Shown here in pieces: positions 13,909 to 22,431 of a stretch of DNA of 22,542 bases; within the stretch, counting starts at the first letter, position 1; every line of letters starts with the position of its first letter. The notes beneath the pieces were generated by a model. The model was not told the origin of the DNA. It worked only from the letters and a program-made list of their open reading frames with translations, and made no database searches. A program made the position numbers and the translations under genes. This DNA is from an uncultured Collinsella sp. (lineage in GTDB: Bacteria; Actinomycetota; Coriobacteriia; Coriobacteriales; Coriobacteriaceae). The stretch spans positions 1 to 22,542 of the forward strand of contig CAUAWV010000036.1 in NCBI GenBank assembly GCA_958433005.1, read 5' to 3'.

Positions 13909-14799
13909 ATGCAGCTTTCTCAACTCGAATACCTTCAAGCGGTAGCGAACTATGGCGGCGTGCGCAAAGCAGCTCGCGCCGTTCATGTGAGTCCGCAGGC
14001 CGTTTCGTCGGCAATCAAAAAGTTGGAATCTGAGTATCAGATTGTTTTGCTCGACCGATCGGCGGGGGAGGCTGTTTTGTCTCCGGCGGGCAGAGAGCTC
14101 GCACGTCGCGCACGTATGATCCTGGCACAAGTCGACGATCTCAAAAAGTACGTTCAATCGAGGGGCGGCGGCGTTTCGCCCGATGGCCACTTTCGTCTTT
14201 ACGCCCCCTGCCTTCATGGGCGGGGGCGCCTTTTTGCCGAAAGCTGGTATGACTCGTTTGAACGCTCGCACCCTCAGATTCACCTTGATGTGTGGCATCA
14301 GCCAACGGCTACATGCTTTGAATCACTTGTGCTTGGCATTTCGGATGCGGCTATCTCATTCGAGGAACCACGGGACAGCGTCCTTTCTTCAAAATATTTG
14401 GGTGAAAAGGAGCTCAAGGTTCTTTCATGCCCAGCGGGTCATCAATCTGTGGGCGCCATGACCATTCGCGAGTTACTGGGCGGCAGGCTCGCTGTTCCCA
14501 TTAATTTGTCACCCTGTCTCAATGCAATCAATCAATGTCCCGAAGCCCAGCTCGTCAATTTTCGCTTCCGTGATGTTGAATACGGAAACAGGGCGCAGAC
14601 TGAGTTTCTTCAAGCCGGGGGATTGATATTGAGTTTTTCTGGCTCTTCTCTCGCATCAGATGTATTGGAAGTGAGTGAGTGCTCCATTGAAGGATCGCGT
14701 GACGTAGCCTTGCCCATCTACTTTTGCTATCGACAAAATACCTGGACCGATCGACACCAGACGGTATTTCTTCACCTATTGCGTCATCTTGCTTCGTGA
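13909..14799 (+). CDS. LysR family transcriptional regulator
   Basis: A 296-residue DNA-binding regulator. The N-terminal winged helix-turn-helix is clear: MQLSQLEYLQAVANYGGV, then the HTH at about 17-37 (KAARAVHVSPQAVSSAIKKLE), then LLDRSAGEAVLSPAGREL. A substrate-binding-like effector domain follows (about 90-290). GGAG lies 8 bases upstream of the ATG. The next gene on the same strand, an MFS transporter 119 bases away, is a likely target, though LysR targets are more often divergent. Codons are richer in A/T at third positions than in xseA or ackA, hinting at different ancestry. Confidence 0.88.
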   Translation: MQLSQLEYLQAVANYGGVRKAARAVHVSPQAVSSAIKKLESEYQIVLLDRSAGEAVLSPAGRELARRARMILAQVDDLKKYVQSRGGGVSPDGHFRLYAPCLHGRGRLFAESWYDSFERSHPQIHLDVWHQPTATCFESLVLGISDAAISFEEPRDSVLSSKYLGEKELKVLSCPAGHQSVGAMTIRELLGGRLAVPINLSPCLNAINQCPEAQLVNFRFRDVEYGNRAQTEFLQAGGLILSFSGSSLASDVLEVSECSIEGSRDVALPIYFCYRQNTWTDRHQTVFLHLLRHLAS

Positions 14800-14918
14800 G
14801 ATTAATTGGCTTCGAGACGTCAAGTGATTATTGACGCCTTGTAACACATAGCTGACAGCTTTGTCCTCATGCTTTTCCAAGATTCCGATTTAGATTGCTG
14901 ACTCTGGGAGGGCGGAGC

Positions 14919-16097
14919 ATGAAAAACCGTACGGTTTTGCTTTATATGACGTTCGTTTTTCTGTCGAACTTCAGCACCATCTTGTATTTTCTAACTGTCT
15001 ACCTTGAGTTCGTCGGACTTTCGATGGTATCGATTTCTAGCATGATGATTGCATATCAAGTGAGCAAGTTCATCCTTGAAGTTCCCACTGGCTATATTGC
15101 TGATAGGTTTGGACGAAAGACAAGCGGTCTCGTTGGCGTCGTGGGAATGCTTGGATACTACGCCGCCCTGCTTCTCGTCCGTTCTCCCCTGCTTTTAATC
15201 GGTGCGTTCGCTCTCAAGGGTTTTGCCGTTGCGTGTGTGAGCGGATCCATCGAAGCGATTTACATTGACAGCGTCTCTCAGGACCAGCTCGTAAGACTTA
15301 ATGTCGTTGAGCGATTTGTTTTCTATGCCTCTTATGCCATCTCCGCTTGCGTGGGCGGTTTCATTTCGTCTGTCGGTGCATATCTCATTGGTCTTTCGGC
15401 AGATATCATCGCAATGGTGTTGACGTTGCTTGTCGTTGTCTGCATTCCTGAGATGCGAAGAGGGGGCACTGCGACGACACTTGAACATGGGATTAGCCCG
15501 AAGATGATCGGTGCCGCTATTGCGGGTAATGGCATTCTTCGTTCAGCGTTCATCATGGACTGTTCTCAGGCATTTGCTTTTGTCGCCCTGGAAGACTTTT
15601 TCTCACTGCTGCTTGCGGGTCGCGGAATGAATGCCGTCGCTTCGGGTGTGACCATTGCGGTTCAGCTCCTTGCCTCGGCCTCCATGGGACTTATTGTGCC
15701 CTGTGCGATTGCTCATGTCGACAAGGGCCGCTTTGCGCGTATTTGCGGCATCGTGCGTCTTTTCCTGACAGCTCTGTTTTTGATTCCCTTAACTCCGGTT
15801 TATTTGCTGCCCGTGTTCTATGTGCTGCAGATGGTCGCTTACTCGTTATTTGCTCCAATTAAATACTCAATTTTTCAAAAAGCAGCCGATTCTTCGATGC
15901 GCTGTTCACTGATTTCGGTTCAAAGCCAGATGGTGGCGGTGGGCGCCATCCTTTTCTATCTGTTCAATGCTGTGTTGAGCAGCATCGCGGGCATTCGAGT
16001 CATATTGCTTGTCGCGCTCGGGATTTCTTCCCTTGTGTATATCCCCGCGCTATTTCGTCTTACAAGTCAAAGGACATGGGTATTTAGACACCGATAA
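14919..16097 (+). CDS. MFS transporter
   Basis: A 392-residue membrane transporter with about 11-12 hydrophobic helices. Seen: MFS motif A between helices 2 and 3, GYIADRFGRKTSG (58-70), preceded by FILEVPT, a helix-2 ending common in drug/metabolite efflux families. ATG 14919 is chosen for the GGGAGGG site (14906-14912); the frame extends to a TTG at 14895. The substrate cannot be told from sequence. The preceding LysR gene may control it. Codon use is less GC-biased than in flanking genes. A terminator follows at 16113. Confidence 0.87.
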   Translation: MKNRTVLLYMTFVFLSNFSTILYFLTVYLEFVGLSMVSISSMMIAYQVSKFILEVPTGYIADRFGRKTSGLVGVVGMLGYYAALLLVRSPLLLIGAFALKGFAVACVSGSIEAIYIDSVSQDQLVRLNVVERFVFYASYAISACVGGFISSVGAYLIGLSADIIAMVLTLLVVVCIPEMRRGGTATTLEHGISPKMIGAAIAGNGILRSAFIMDCSQAFAFVALEDFFSLLLAGRGMNAVASGVTIAVQLLASASMGLIVPCAIAHVDKGRFARICGIVRLFLTALFLIPLTPVYLLPVFYVLQMVAYSLFAPIKYSIFQKAADSSMRCSLISVQSQMVAVGAILFYLFNAVLSSIAGIRVILLVALGISSLVYIPALFRLTSQRTWVFRHR

Positions 16098-16112
16098 CTT
16101 ATATATCAACGC

Positions 16113-16149
16113 AATAAACCCGAGCGCGAGGGCGTTTGGGTTTATTATT
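16113..16149 (+). terminator. Terminator after the MFS gene
   Basis: A 15-bp stem with two G-U pairs (16113-16127 with 16132-16146) has the loop GAGG and a T-rich 3' side (TTTATTATT). It separates the MFS gene from ackA. Confidence 0.75.
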
Positions 16150-16199
16150 GAAGCGTATGTAACCTGGCGGCGCCACACCGCCTGTTAGTAGGGAGACAC

Positions 16200-17378
16200 A
16201 TGAACGTTCTGGTCGTCAACGCAGGATCTTCGACCCTTAAGTATCAGGTCATCGATACCAAGTCCCATAAGGTGTCCGCAAAGGGCTCCTGCGAGCGCGT
16301 CTGCTTTACCGGCGGCACTTTCACCCATGCTGCCAACGGCTCCAAGAAGGTGACCGAGAACATCGAGTTCCCCGACCACAAGGTCGCCATCGAGGTTGTC
16401 CTGAAGGACCTCGAGGCCAACGGCGTCAAGATCGAGGGTATCGGCCACCGTATCGTTCAGGGCGGTTGGTACTTTGGCGATTCCTCCCTCGTCGACGAGG
16501 ATGTCCTCGCCAAGATCCGCGAGGTCGCTCCGCTCGCCCCGCTGCACAACAACCCCGAGGCCAACGTTATCGAGTACTGCCTGGAGCAGTATCCCGACCT
16601 GCCCAACGTCACGGTTTACGACACCGCTTTCCACTTCAACATGCCCGAGGTCGCCAAGACTTACGCCCTGCCCAAGGACGTCTGCGACAAGCTGCACATC
16701 CGTAAGTACGGCGCCCACGGCACCAGCTACCGTTACATCTCCAAGAAGGTCGCCGAGATGACCAACGGCGAGGCCCGCAAGGTCGTCGTGTGCCATATCG
16801 GCTCCGGCGCTTCCCTGTGCGCCATCGAGGACGGCAAGTGCATGGACACCACCATGGGCTTGACGCCGCTCGACGGCGTTATGATGGGCACCCGCTGCGG
16901 CTCCATCGACCCGGCTACCGTGTGCTACCTGCAGCGCGAGGGCGGCTACACCTTCGACGAGGTCGACGAGATGATGAACAAGAAGTCCGGCCTTTTGGCT
17001 GTGACCGGCGGCAAGACCAACGACTGCCGCAACGTCGAGGAGCTCGCCGCTGCCGGTGACCCCGAGGCCCAGCTCGCCTTCGATATGTTCGTCTACAAGA
17101 TTGCCGCCAAGGCTGCCGAGATGGCCACCTCCATGTGCGGTATGGACACCCTGGTCTTCACTGCCGGCATCGGTGAGCACGCTCCTGCCGTCCGCGCCGG
17201 CGTGGCCGACCGCCTGGCCTTTATGGGCGTCAAGATGGATCATGCCCGCAACGCCCTGCGTGGTGACGGCGCTTGGTGCCTGTCAGCCAAGGATTCCAAG
17301 GTCAAGATTTTCGTCATCCCCACGGACGAGGAGTTCATGATCGCTTCCGACGTCGAGCGCATCGTCAACGGCAAGTAA
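16200..17378 (+). CDS. ackA: Acetate kinase, copy 1
   Basis: A 392-residue acetate kinase of the ASKHA fold: acetyl phosphate plus ADP gives acetate plus ATP. Seen: NAGSSTLKY at 7-15, GHRIVQGG with Arg84 (82-89), catalytic Asp141 in YDTAFH, YGAHGTS with His173, the nucleotide motif HIGSGAS (199-205), GTRCGSIDP with Arg232, and IPTDEE near the end. Departures from typical AckA: Gln for His in GHRxVHGG and Ala for Phe in YGFHGTS, both shared with copy 2; Ser202 where copy 2 and most AckA have Asn; and HGTSY for HGTSH. TAGGGAGA precedes the ATG. Codon use is strongly biased, suggesting high expression. It forms a tandem pair with copy 2. Confidence 0.92.
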   Translation: MNVLVVNAGSSTLKYQVIDTKSHKVSAKGSCERVCFTGGTFTHAANGSKKVTENIEFPDHKVAIEVVLKDLEANGVKIEGIGHRIVQGGWYFGDSSLVDEDVLAKIREVAPLAPLHNNPEANVIEYCLEQYPDLPNVTVYDTAFHFNMPEVAKTYALPKDVCDKLHIRKYGAHGTSYRYISKKVAEMTNGEARKVVVCHIGSGASLCAIEDGKCMDTTMGLTPLDGVMMGTRCGSIDPATVCYLQREGGYTFDEVDEMMNKKSGLLAVTGGKTNDCRNVEELAAAGDPEAQLAFDMFVYKIAAKAAEMATSMCGMDTLVFTAGIGEHAPAVRAGVADRLAFMGVKMDHARNALRGDGAWCLSAKDSKVKIFVIPTDEEFMIASDVERIVNGK

Positions 17379-17391
17379 TTGATGCAAGGGG

Positions 17392-17430
17392 AGGGGACTG
17401 GATGGCCTTGTGCCGTTCAGCCCCCTTTTA
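17392..17430 (+). terminator. Probable terminator after ackA copy 1
   Basis: AGGGGACTG (17392-17400) pairs with CAGCCCCCT (17418-17426) with one mismatch and is followed by a T-run. It suggests the two kinases are transcribed at least partly separately. Confidence 0.6.
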
Positions 17431-17490
17431 CGCTCTTTGGGCGAAGAGTTTAATAGATATTTATTGGATTCTGATAACTTCTTATTAAGT

Positions 17491-17522
17491 GTACGGCCAC
17501 CTTATAGGTTTGCCGACCGTAC
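17491..17522 (+). promoter_or_regulatory. Inverted repeat and possible -10 before ackA copy 2
   Basis: GTACGG (17491-17496) and CCGTAC (17517-17522) flank TATAGG (17503-17508) in an otherwise A/T-rich stretch. This could be a promoter with operator, or a stem in the 5' leader. Confidence 0.35.
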
Positions 17523-17542
17523 TGTAATCACGAAGGAGTCTC

Positions 17543-18721
17543 ATGAACGTACTTGTTGTCAACGCCGGCAGCTCGAGCCTTAAATATCAGCTTTTGGATA
17601 CCGATACCCGCGAGGTTTTCGCCAAGGGCAACTGCGAACGTATCGGTTCGGACATGGGCATCTTTGGCCACTCCGAGAACGGTGGCGCCAAGCAAACCGA
17701 GGAGGTCCCCTTCCCGGACCACCGTTCGGCTATCGCACGTGTGCTCGAGGAGCTCGAGAAGACCGACTTTACGATCGATGGCATTGGGCATCGTATTGTT
17801 CAGGGTGGCTGGTACTTTGACGATTCCGCGGTCGTCGACGATGAGGTCATGGCTAAGATCCTCGAGGTGGCACCGCTTGCCCCGCTGCACAACTACGGCG
17901 AGGCGGCGGCAATCGAGTATTGTCGCGAGAAGTATCCGGAGCTGCCCAACGTGGCCGTCTTCGACACCTCGTTCCACATGACTATGCCCGAGGTCGCCTA
18001 CACCTACGCCCTGCCCAAGGACGTGTGTGACAAGTATCACGTGCGCAAGTACGGCGCCCACGGCACAAGCCACCGCTATGAGTGGATGATGGCCAAGGAG
18101 ATCCTGGGTTCGCGCTGCCACCGTCTGCTTTCGTGTCATCTGGGCAACGGCGCTTCACTCGCCGCCATTGAGGACGGTGTATGCCGCGATACCACGATGG
18201 GCCTCACGCCGCTCGACGGCCTGATGATGGGCACCCGTTGTGGTTCCATTGACCCGGCTACCGTGTGCTACCTGCAGCGCGAGGGCGGCTACAGCTACCA
18301 GGAAGTCGATGACATGATGAACAAGCAGTCTGGTCTGCTTGCCATCTCGGGCATCTCCAACGACGCCCGTGACATCCGCACGCGCGCCTCCGAGGGCGAC
18401 GAGCGCTGCCTGCTCGCCTTCGATATGTTCGCCTACAAGGCCATGCAGCAGGCCGGCTCCATGATTGCCTCCATGGCGGGCGTGGACACCATTACCTTTA
18501 CCGCCGGCATTGGCGAGAACGACTGGTCGATCCGCAAGGCTTTCTGCGACTGCTTCGAGTGGCTGGGCGTGCGCATCGACAACAACAAGAACCGCGAGGC
18601 CGTGGGTAACGGCCCGCAGGTCATCAGCGCCGCCGGCTCTTCCGTCACGGTCATGGTCATCCCCACCGACGAGGAATACATGATCGCCCACGACGTCGAG
18701 CGTTTGACCGCGAATAACTAG
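17543..18721 (+). CDS. ackA: Acetate kinase, copy 2
   Basis: A 392-residue paralogue that aligns with copy 1 without gaps in the regions read. It keeps NAGSSSLKY (7-15), GHRIVQGG with Arg84, Asp141 in FDTSFH, YGAHGTSH with His173, the canonical nucleotide motif HLGNGAS (Asn202), GTRCGSIDP with Arg232 and IPTDEE. It shares the unusual IVQGG and YGAHG with copy 1, so the pair arose by duplication within this lineage rather than by independent gain of a standard ackA (inference). AAGGAG precedes the ATG. A strong terminator follows. Phosphate acetyltransferase lies convergently downstream. Confidence 0.92.
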   Translation: MNVLVVNAGSSSLKYQLLDTDTREVFAKGNCERIGSDMGIFGHSENGGAKQTEEVPFPDHRSAIARVLEELEKTDFTIDGIGHRIVQGGWYFDDSAVVDDEVMAKILEVAPLAPLHNYGEAAAIEYCREKYPELPNVAVFDTSFHMTMPEVAYTYALPKDVCDKYHVRKYGAHGTSHRYEWMMAKEILGSRCHRLLSCHLGNGASLAAIEDGVCRDTTMGLTPLDGLMMGTRCGSIDPATVCYLQREGGYSYQEVDDMMNKQSGLLAISGISNDARDIRTRASEGDERCLLAFDMFAYKAMQQAGSMIASMAGVDTITFTAGIGENDWSIRKAFCDCFEWLGVRIDNNKNREAVGNGPQVISAAGSSVTVMVIPTDEEYMIAHDVERLTANN

Positions 18722-18743
18722 TGCGTTCGCTTGCGATTGAACG

Positions 18744-18779
18744 AAAGGCCTCCTGAGCAGCAGCTCAGGAGGCCTTTTT
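18744..18779. terminator. Strong terminator after ackA copy 2
   Basis: A perfect 15-bp stem (18744-18758 with 18763-18777) with loop AGCA is followed by TTTTT, with A residues on the other side. It can act on both strands of this convergent junction. Confidence 0.9.
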
Positions 18780-18914
18780 GCTAGCAGGCGGAAATTCCAG
18801 TCCCAAAGTGATCATCACCAGTAACGCCAGCGCTCCCAGCAACGACACCCATCCATTCAGATCCTCAGCCCCAGCTCGTAGCCAAGCCGCCGTCCACTCC
18901 AGATGCTCTGATTG
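18765..18914 (-). other. Start-less open frame, possible gene remnant
   Basis: Forty-nine codons are open on the minus strand with no ATG near the front and no ribosome site. The translation looks protein-like: polar EHLEWTAAWLRAGAEDLNG, then a hydrophobic helix (WVSLLGALALLVMITLGL), then EFPPASKK. Its last codons lie in the shared terminator stem. It may be the tail of a decayed membrane protein or part of a dispersed repeat. Confidence 0.3.
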
Positions 18915-18945
18915 CTACGTAGCAGTAGAAGGCCGTACGGCCTTC
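18913..18945. repeat. Two adjacent perfect palindromes after pta
   Basis: TGCTACGTAGCA (18913-18924) and the 18-base GAAGGCCGTACGGCCTTC (18928-18945) lie 16 bases past the pta stop. The larger could fold as a terminator stem on the minus strand but no T-run follows. Confidence 0.6.
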
Positions 18946-18960
18946 GGGCGAGTGCGTCCG

Positions 18961-19941
18961 CTACTCAGCCATCTGAGCCTGGACGGCGGTGATGGCTACG
19001 ACACCCACGATGTCGTCGGCAGAGCAGCCGCGCGAAAGGTCATTGACCGGCTTGGCGATGCCCTGCAGGATGGGGCCGTAAGCGTCGGCGCCAGCGAAGC
19101 GCTGAACCAGCTTGTAGCCGATGTTGCCGGCCTCGAGGTCGGGGAACACGAGCACGTTGGCCTTGCCGGCAACGGAGGAGCCGGGAGCCTTGAGCTGGGC
19201 GACGGTGGGGACGATAGCGGCATCGAGCTGCAGGTCGCCGTCGATGGCGAGCTCGGGTGCCTTCTCCTTGCAGAACTTCACGGCCTCCTGGACCTTCTTG
19301 GCGACCTCGCCACCGGCGGAGCCCATGGTGGAGTAGGAGAGCATGGCCACGTGCGGCTCAACATTGCCCATGAAGGTGGACCAGGAGTGAGCGGAGGCGA
19401 TGGCGATCTCGGAGAGCTCGTCGGAGGACGGGTTGATGTTGAGGCCGCAGTCGGCGAAGATCAGCGTGCCGTCGGTGCCGAACTGCGGGGTGTCGGTGCA
19501 CATCACGAAGAAGGCCGAGACCAGCTTGGTGCCCGGGGCGGTCTTGAGGATCTGAAGCGCGGGGCGCAGGGTGTCGGCGGTGGAGTGGCAGGCGCCGGAG
19601 ACCAGGCCGTCGGCGTCGCCCATCTTGACCATCATGGTGCCAAAGTAAGTGGCGTCCATCACCTGGGCGCGAGCCTGCTCGATGGTAACGCCCTTCTTGG
19701 CGCGGAGCTCGGCAAACTTCTGTGCGTACTCCTCGTGCTTCTCGGCATTGCGCGGGTCGATGACGGTGGCGCCGGGAACGTTGATCTCGTTGGGATCGCC
19801 CAGGATGACGATGTTGGCCAGGCCTTCCTCGATGATCTTGTTGGCCGCGACGATGGTGCGCGGATCCTCGCCCTCGGGCAGGACGATGGTCTTAAGGTCG
19901 GCCTTGGCGGCAGACTTCATACGGTTTAGGAAATCGCTCAT
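18961..19941 (-). CDS. pta: Phosphate acetyltransferase
   Basis: A 326-residue enzyme converting acetyl-CoA plus phosphate to acetyl phosphate, the substrate of the neighbouring acetate kinases. Seen: the Pta domain from the start (FLNRMKSAAKADLKTIVLPEGEDPR), GTMMVKMGDADGLVSGACHST in the middle, CGLNINPSSDELSEIA, MLSYSTMGSAGG and the C-terminal GKANVLVFPDLEAGNIGYKL. The length fits the short, single-domain Pta class without the N-terminal regulatory DRTGG extension. AAGGAG lies four bases before the ATG. It is on the opposite strand from ackA, so it is controlled separately. Confidence 0.93.
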   Translation of the reverse strand: MSDFLNRMKSAAKADLKTIVLPEGEDPRTIVAANKIIEEGLANIVILGDPNEINVPGATVIDPRNAEKHEEYAQKFAELRAKKGVTIEQARAQVMDATYFGTMMVKMGDADGLVSGACHSTADTLRPALQILKTAPGTKLVSAFFVMCTDTPQFGTDGTLIFADCGLNINPSSDELSEIAIASAHSWSTFMGNVEPHVAMLSYSTMGSAGGEVAKKVQEAVKFCKEKAPELAIDGDLQLDAAIVPTVAQLKAPGSSVAGKANVLVFPDLEAGNIGYKLVQRFAGADAYGPILQGIAKPVNDLSRGCSADDIVGVVAITAVQAQMAE

Positions 19942-19993
19942 GTTACTCCTTGCAAGCGTTTCGCTAAGCTCCAGGCGCCCGGCTGTTCACGAA

Positions 19994-20016
19994 TAAACCC
20001 GCTGCTAGCGGGTTTA
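19994..20016 (-). promoter_or_regulatory. Hairpin in the pta 5' leader
   Basis: A perfect 9-bp stem (19994-20002 with 20008-20016) with a 5-base loop is followed on the minus strand by TTTATTC. It lies between the likely pta promoter and the pta ATG, so it could be a weak attenuator; on the plus strand no upstream gene needs it. Confidence 0.5.
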
Positions 20017-20068
20017 CCTTTCAATTATGTACGCCGCGGTGCTTGAGCTTTCCTTGTGTGGCAAGCTC

Positions 20069-20094
20069 ATTATAGGACGCATTAGCGCTATAAT
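20069..20094. promoter_or_regulatory. Divergent -10 elements for pta and glf
   Basis: TATAAT occurs on the minus strand at 20074-20069 (toward pta) and on the plus strand at 20089-20094 (toward glf). Both are perfect -10 hexamers correctly oriented for the divergent genes, but -35 matches are poor. Confidence 0.5.
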
Positions 20095-20172
20095 CGCTCT
20101 GATAAATATGTCTCGAAGAATGTTCGAGAAAAGCCCAGCTAACGAGCCCGTGGCTTTTGACAAGGAGTATCG

Positions 20173-21375
20173 ATGCAGATTACCTCAGGCCTGCCTGAAG
20201 GCTTTAACGCCGGCGCGTACGACATGATTGTCGTCGGTGCTGGATATGCCGGTGCCGTTTGCGCCCGCCGTCTTGCCGAGACCATCGGCTATCGTGTTGC
20301 CGTTTTGGAGCGTCGTAGCCACATTGCGGGCAATGCCTATGACTGCACTGACGAGGCCGGAATCCTGATCCACGAGTACGGTCCGCATATCTATCACACC
20401 TTTAACGAGCGCGTGCACAATTTCCTGTCGCGCTTTACCAAGTGGACGGATTATCAGCACAAGGTGCTCGCCAACATCAACGGTACCCTTATGCCCGTGC
20501 CCTTCAACCATGCGAGTCTCAAGCTCGCCTTTGGTGATGAGCGCGGCGAGGAGCTGTATCAGAAGCTCGTGGAGACCTTTGGCAAGGATGTCAAGGTGCC
20601 CATTATGGAGCTGCGTAAGAAGAACGACCCCGACTTGGCCGAGGTCGCCGATTACGTCTACGAGAACGTCTTTTTGCATTACACCATGAAGCAGTGGGGC
20701 CAGACGCCCGACCAGATCGATCCCTCGATCACCGGTCGCGTTCCCGTCTTTGTGGGCGACGATGACCGCTATTTCCCGCAGGCTCCCTTCCAGGGTATGC
20801 CGCAGGACGGCTACACGGCGCTGTTCGAGCATATGCTCGACCACGACCTGATCGACGTGTTCTGCGACGTGGACGCCCGCGATCTCTTTGAGATCGACGA
20901 GACCACCGTCAAGATCGACGGCAAGGTCTATGGTGGCGAGATCGTCTATACCGGTCCGCTCGACGAGCTGTTCAACCTCGACCTGGGCGCGCTGCCGTAC
21001 CGCACGCTCGATATGAAGTTCGAGACGCTCGATATGGATCAGTTCCAGCCCGTGGGCACCGTCAACTACACCACGAGCGAGGACTATACGCGCATTACCG
21101 AGTTCAAGAACATGACTGGTCAGGTCCTGCCCGGCAAGACCACCATCATGAAGGAGTACTCCAAGGCCTATACGCCCGGCTCGGGCGAGACGCCGTATTA
21201 CGCCATTCTTGAGCCCGAGAACCGTGAGCTCTATGAGCGCTATCTTGAGCGCGTCCAGAACCTGACAAACTTCCACCCGGTGGGTCGTCTGGCCGAGTAT
21301 CGTTACTACGATATGGATGCCGTGACCAATTCCGCCCTCGATCTTTCGGATGAGATTATCGCCTGCCATGCATAA
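20173..21375 (+). CDS. glf: UDP-galactopyranose mutase
   Basis: A 400-residue flavoenzyme that converts UDP-galactopyranose to UDP-galactofuranose, the donor for galactofuranose in surface glycans; cytoplasmic. Seen: the FAD-binding VGAGYAG (21-27) followed by the ERR.HIAGNAYD segment (46-57), EYGPHIYHTF (68-77), NFLHYTMKQWG-like block near 175, GRVPVF..DDRYFPQAPFQGMPQDGY near 197-223, and the C-terminal GRLAEYRYYDMD. The N-terminal extension of about 15 residues before the flavin motif is slightly long. AAGGAG precedes the ATG. A glycosyltransferase gene overlaps its 3' end. Confidence 0.94.
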   Translation: MQITSGLPEGFNAGAYDMIVVGAGYAGAVCARRLAETIGYRVAVLERRSHIAGNAYDCTDEAGILIHEYGPHIYHTFNERVHNFLSRFTKWTDYQHKVLANINGTLMPVPFNHASLKLAFGDERGEELYQKLVETFGKDVKVPIMELRKKNDPDLAEVADYVYENVFLHYTMKQWGQTPDQIDPSITGRVPVFVGDDDRYFPQAPFQGMPQDGYTALFEHMLDHDLIDVFCDVDARDLFEIDETTVKIDGKVYGGEIVYTGPLDELFNLDLGALPYRTLDMKFETLDMDQFQPVGTVNYTTSEDYTRITEFKNMTGQVLPGKTTIMKEYSKAYTPGSGETPYYAILEPENRELYERYLERVQNLTNFHPVGRLAEYRYYDMDAVTNSALDLSDEIIACHA

Positions 21376-22399
21376 AGTCATAACATTCGGTATTCCCTCG
21401 TATAACGCCGCCAAGGACATGGACCATTGCATCACCTCCATCTTGGAGGGGAGCAATTATGCCACCGATATCGAGATTATCGTGGTGGACGACGGCTCCA
21501 AGGATGAGACGGCCGCCAAGGCCGACGAGTGGGAGGCCCGTTATCCTGGAATCATCCGCGCGGTGCACCAGGAGAATGGCGGCCACGGTATTGCCGTCCT
21601 TTCGGGTCTGCGCGAGGCGCAGGGCACCTACTACAAGGTTGTCGACTCGGACGACTGGCTTGATGGCGCTGCCCTTTCGACCATGCTGTCGATTCTGCGC
21701 GGCTTTGAAGAGCGCGACCAGCGCGTTGACCTGTTTATCTCGAACTACGTGTACGAGAAGGTTTACGAGGGTACGCATACGGCCATTGGTTACAAGTTTG
21801 CCCTGCCTCGAAAAAAGATCTTTACCTGGGACCAGATCGGCCATTTCCGCCTGGACCAGAATCTGCTCATGCACAGCCTGTGCTATCGCACGGACGTGCT
21901 GCGCGAGTCCAACCTTCCCATGCCGCCGCACACGTTCTATGTGGACAACATCTACGCCTACGTGCCGCTGCCGCGTTGCAAGACCATGTACTACGCCGAC
22001 ATCGACCTCTATCGCTACTTTATCGGTCGCGAGGGCCAGAGTGTCAACGAGGCCACGATGGTCAAGCGTCTGGACCAGCAGTTCCGTGTTACGCGTATCA
22101 TGATGGAGTCGTACCACCTGTACAGCGATGTCGAGTCGTCGCGTCTGCGTTCGTACATGATGGGTTATTTCACCATGATGATGGCGATCTGCTCGGTGCT
22201 TACTAAGCTTTCCGAGGAAGATTGCGCCGACGAGCGCCTGAAGACGCTGTGGACGGACCTGAAGGCCTACGATGAGCGCATGTATCGTCGTGCACGTTAC
22301 GGTGTGGTCGGCTTCTTCACTAACCTCCGCGGTCGCGCCGGAGACAAAACCACACTCGGCCTATACCGTCTTGCCTCAAAGATCTTCAAATTCAACTAG
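21368..22399 (+). CDS. Family 2 glycosyltransferase
   Basis: A 343-residue GT-A fold glycosyltransferase that moves a sugar from a nucleotide donor. Seen: the N-terminal strand KVITFGIPSYNAA (3-15), IIVVDDGSKDET (37-48), and the metal-binding DSDDW (93-97). No transmembrane helix is obvious. The ATG at 21368 lies 8 bases inside glf, so the two are translationally coupled; an in-frame ATG at 21350 would add six residues but has no better ribosome site. Use of UDP-galactofuranose is suggested only by the coupling with glf. A large inverted repeat follows. Confidence 0.9.
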   Translation: MHKVITFGIPSYNAAKDMDHCITSILEGSNYATDIEIIVVDDGSKDETAAKADEWEARYPGIIRAVHQENGGHGIAVLSGLREAQGTYYKVVDSDDWLDGAALSTMLSILRGFEERDQRVDLFISNYVYEKVYEGTHTAIGYKFALPRKKIFTWDQIGHFRLDQNLLMHSLCYRTDVLRESNLPMPPHTFYVDNIYAYVPLPRCKTMYYADIDLYRYFIGREGQSVNEATMVKRLDQQFRVTRIMMESYHLYSDVESSRLRSYMMGYFTMMMAICSVLTKLSEEDCADERLKTLWTDLKAYDERMYRRARYGVVGFFTNLRGRAGDKTTLGLYRLASKIFKFN

Positions 22400-22431
22400 C
22401 TGCTGAGTAATCGCTGCTGATAGGTTGACTG

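Noticed and set aside
18778..19929. A 383-codon plus-strand frame
   Set aside because: It is antisense to pta, with low-complexity Gly/Val/Asp composition typical of shadows and no ribosome site.
20185..21456. A 423-codon minus-strand frame
   Set aside because: It is antisense to glf, which has full flavoenzyme motifs; no motifs are seen in the antisense product.
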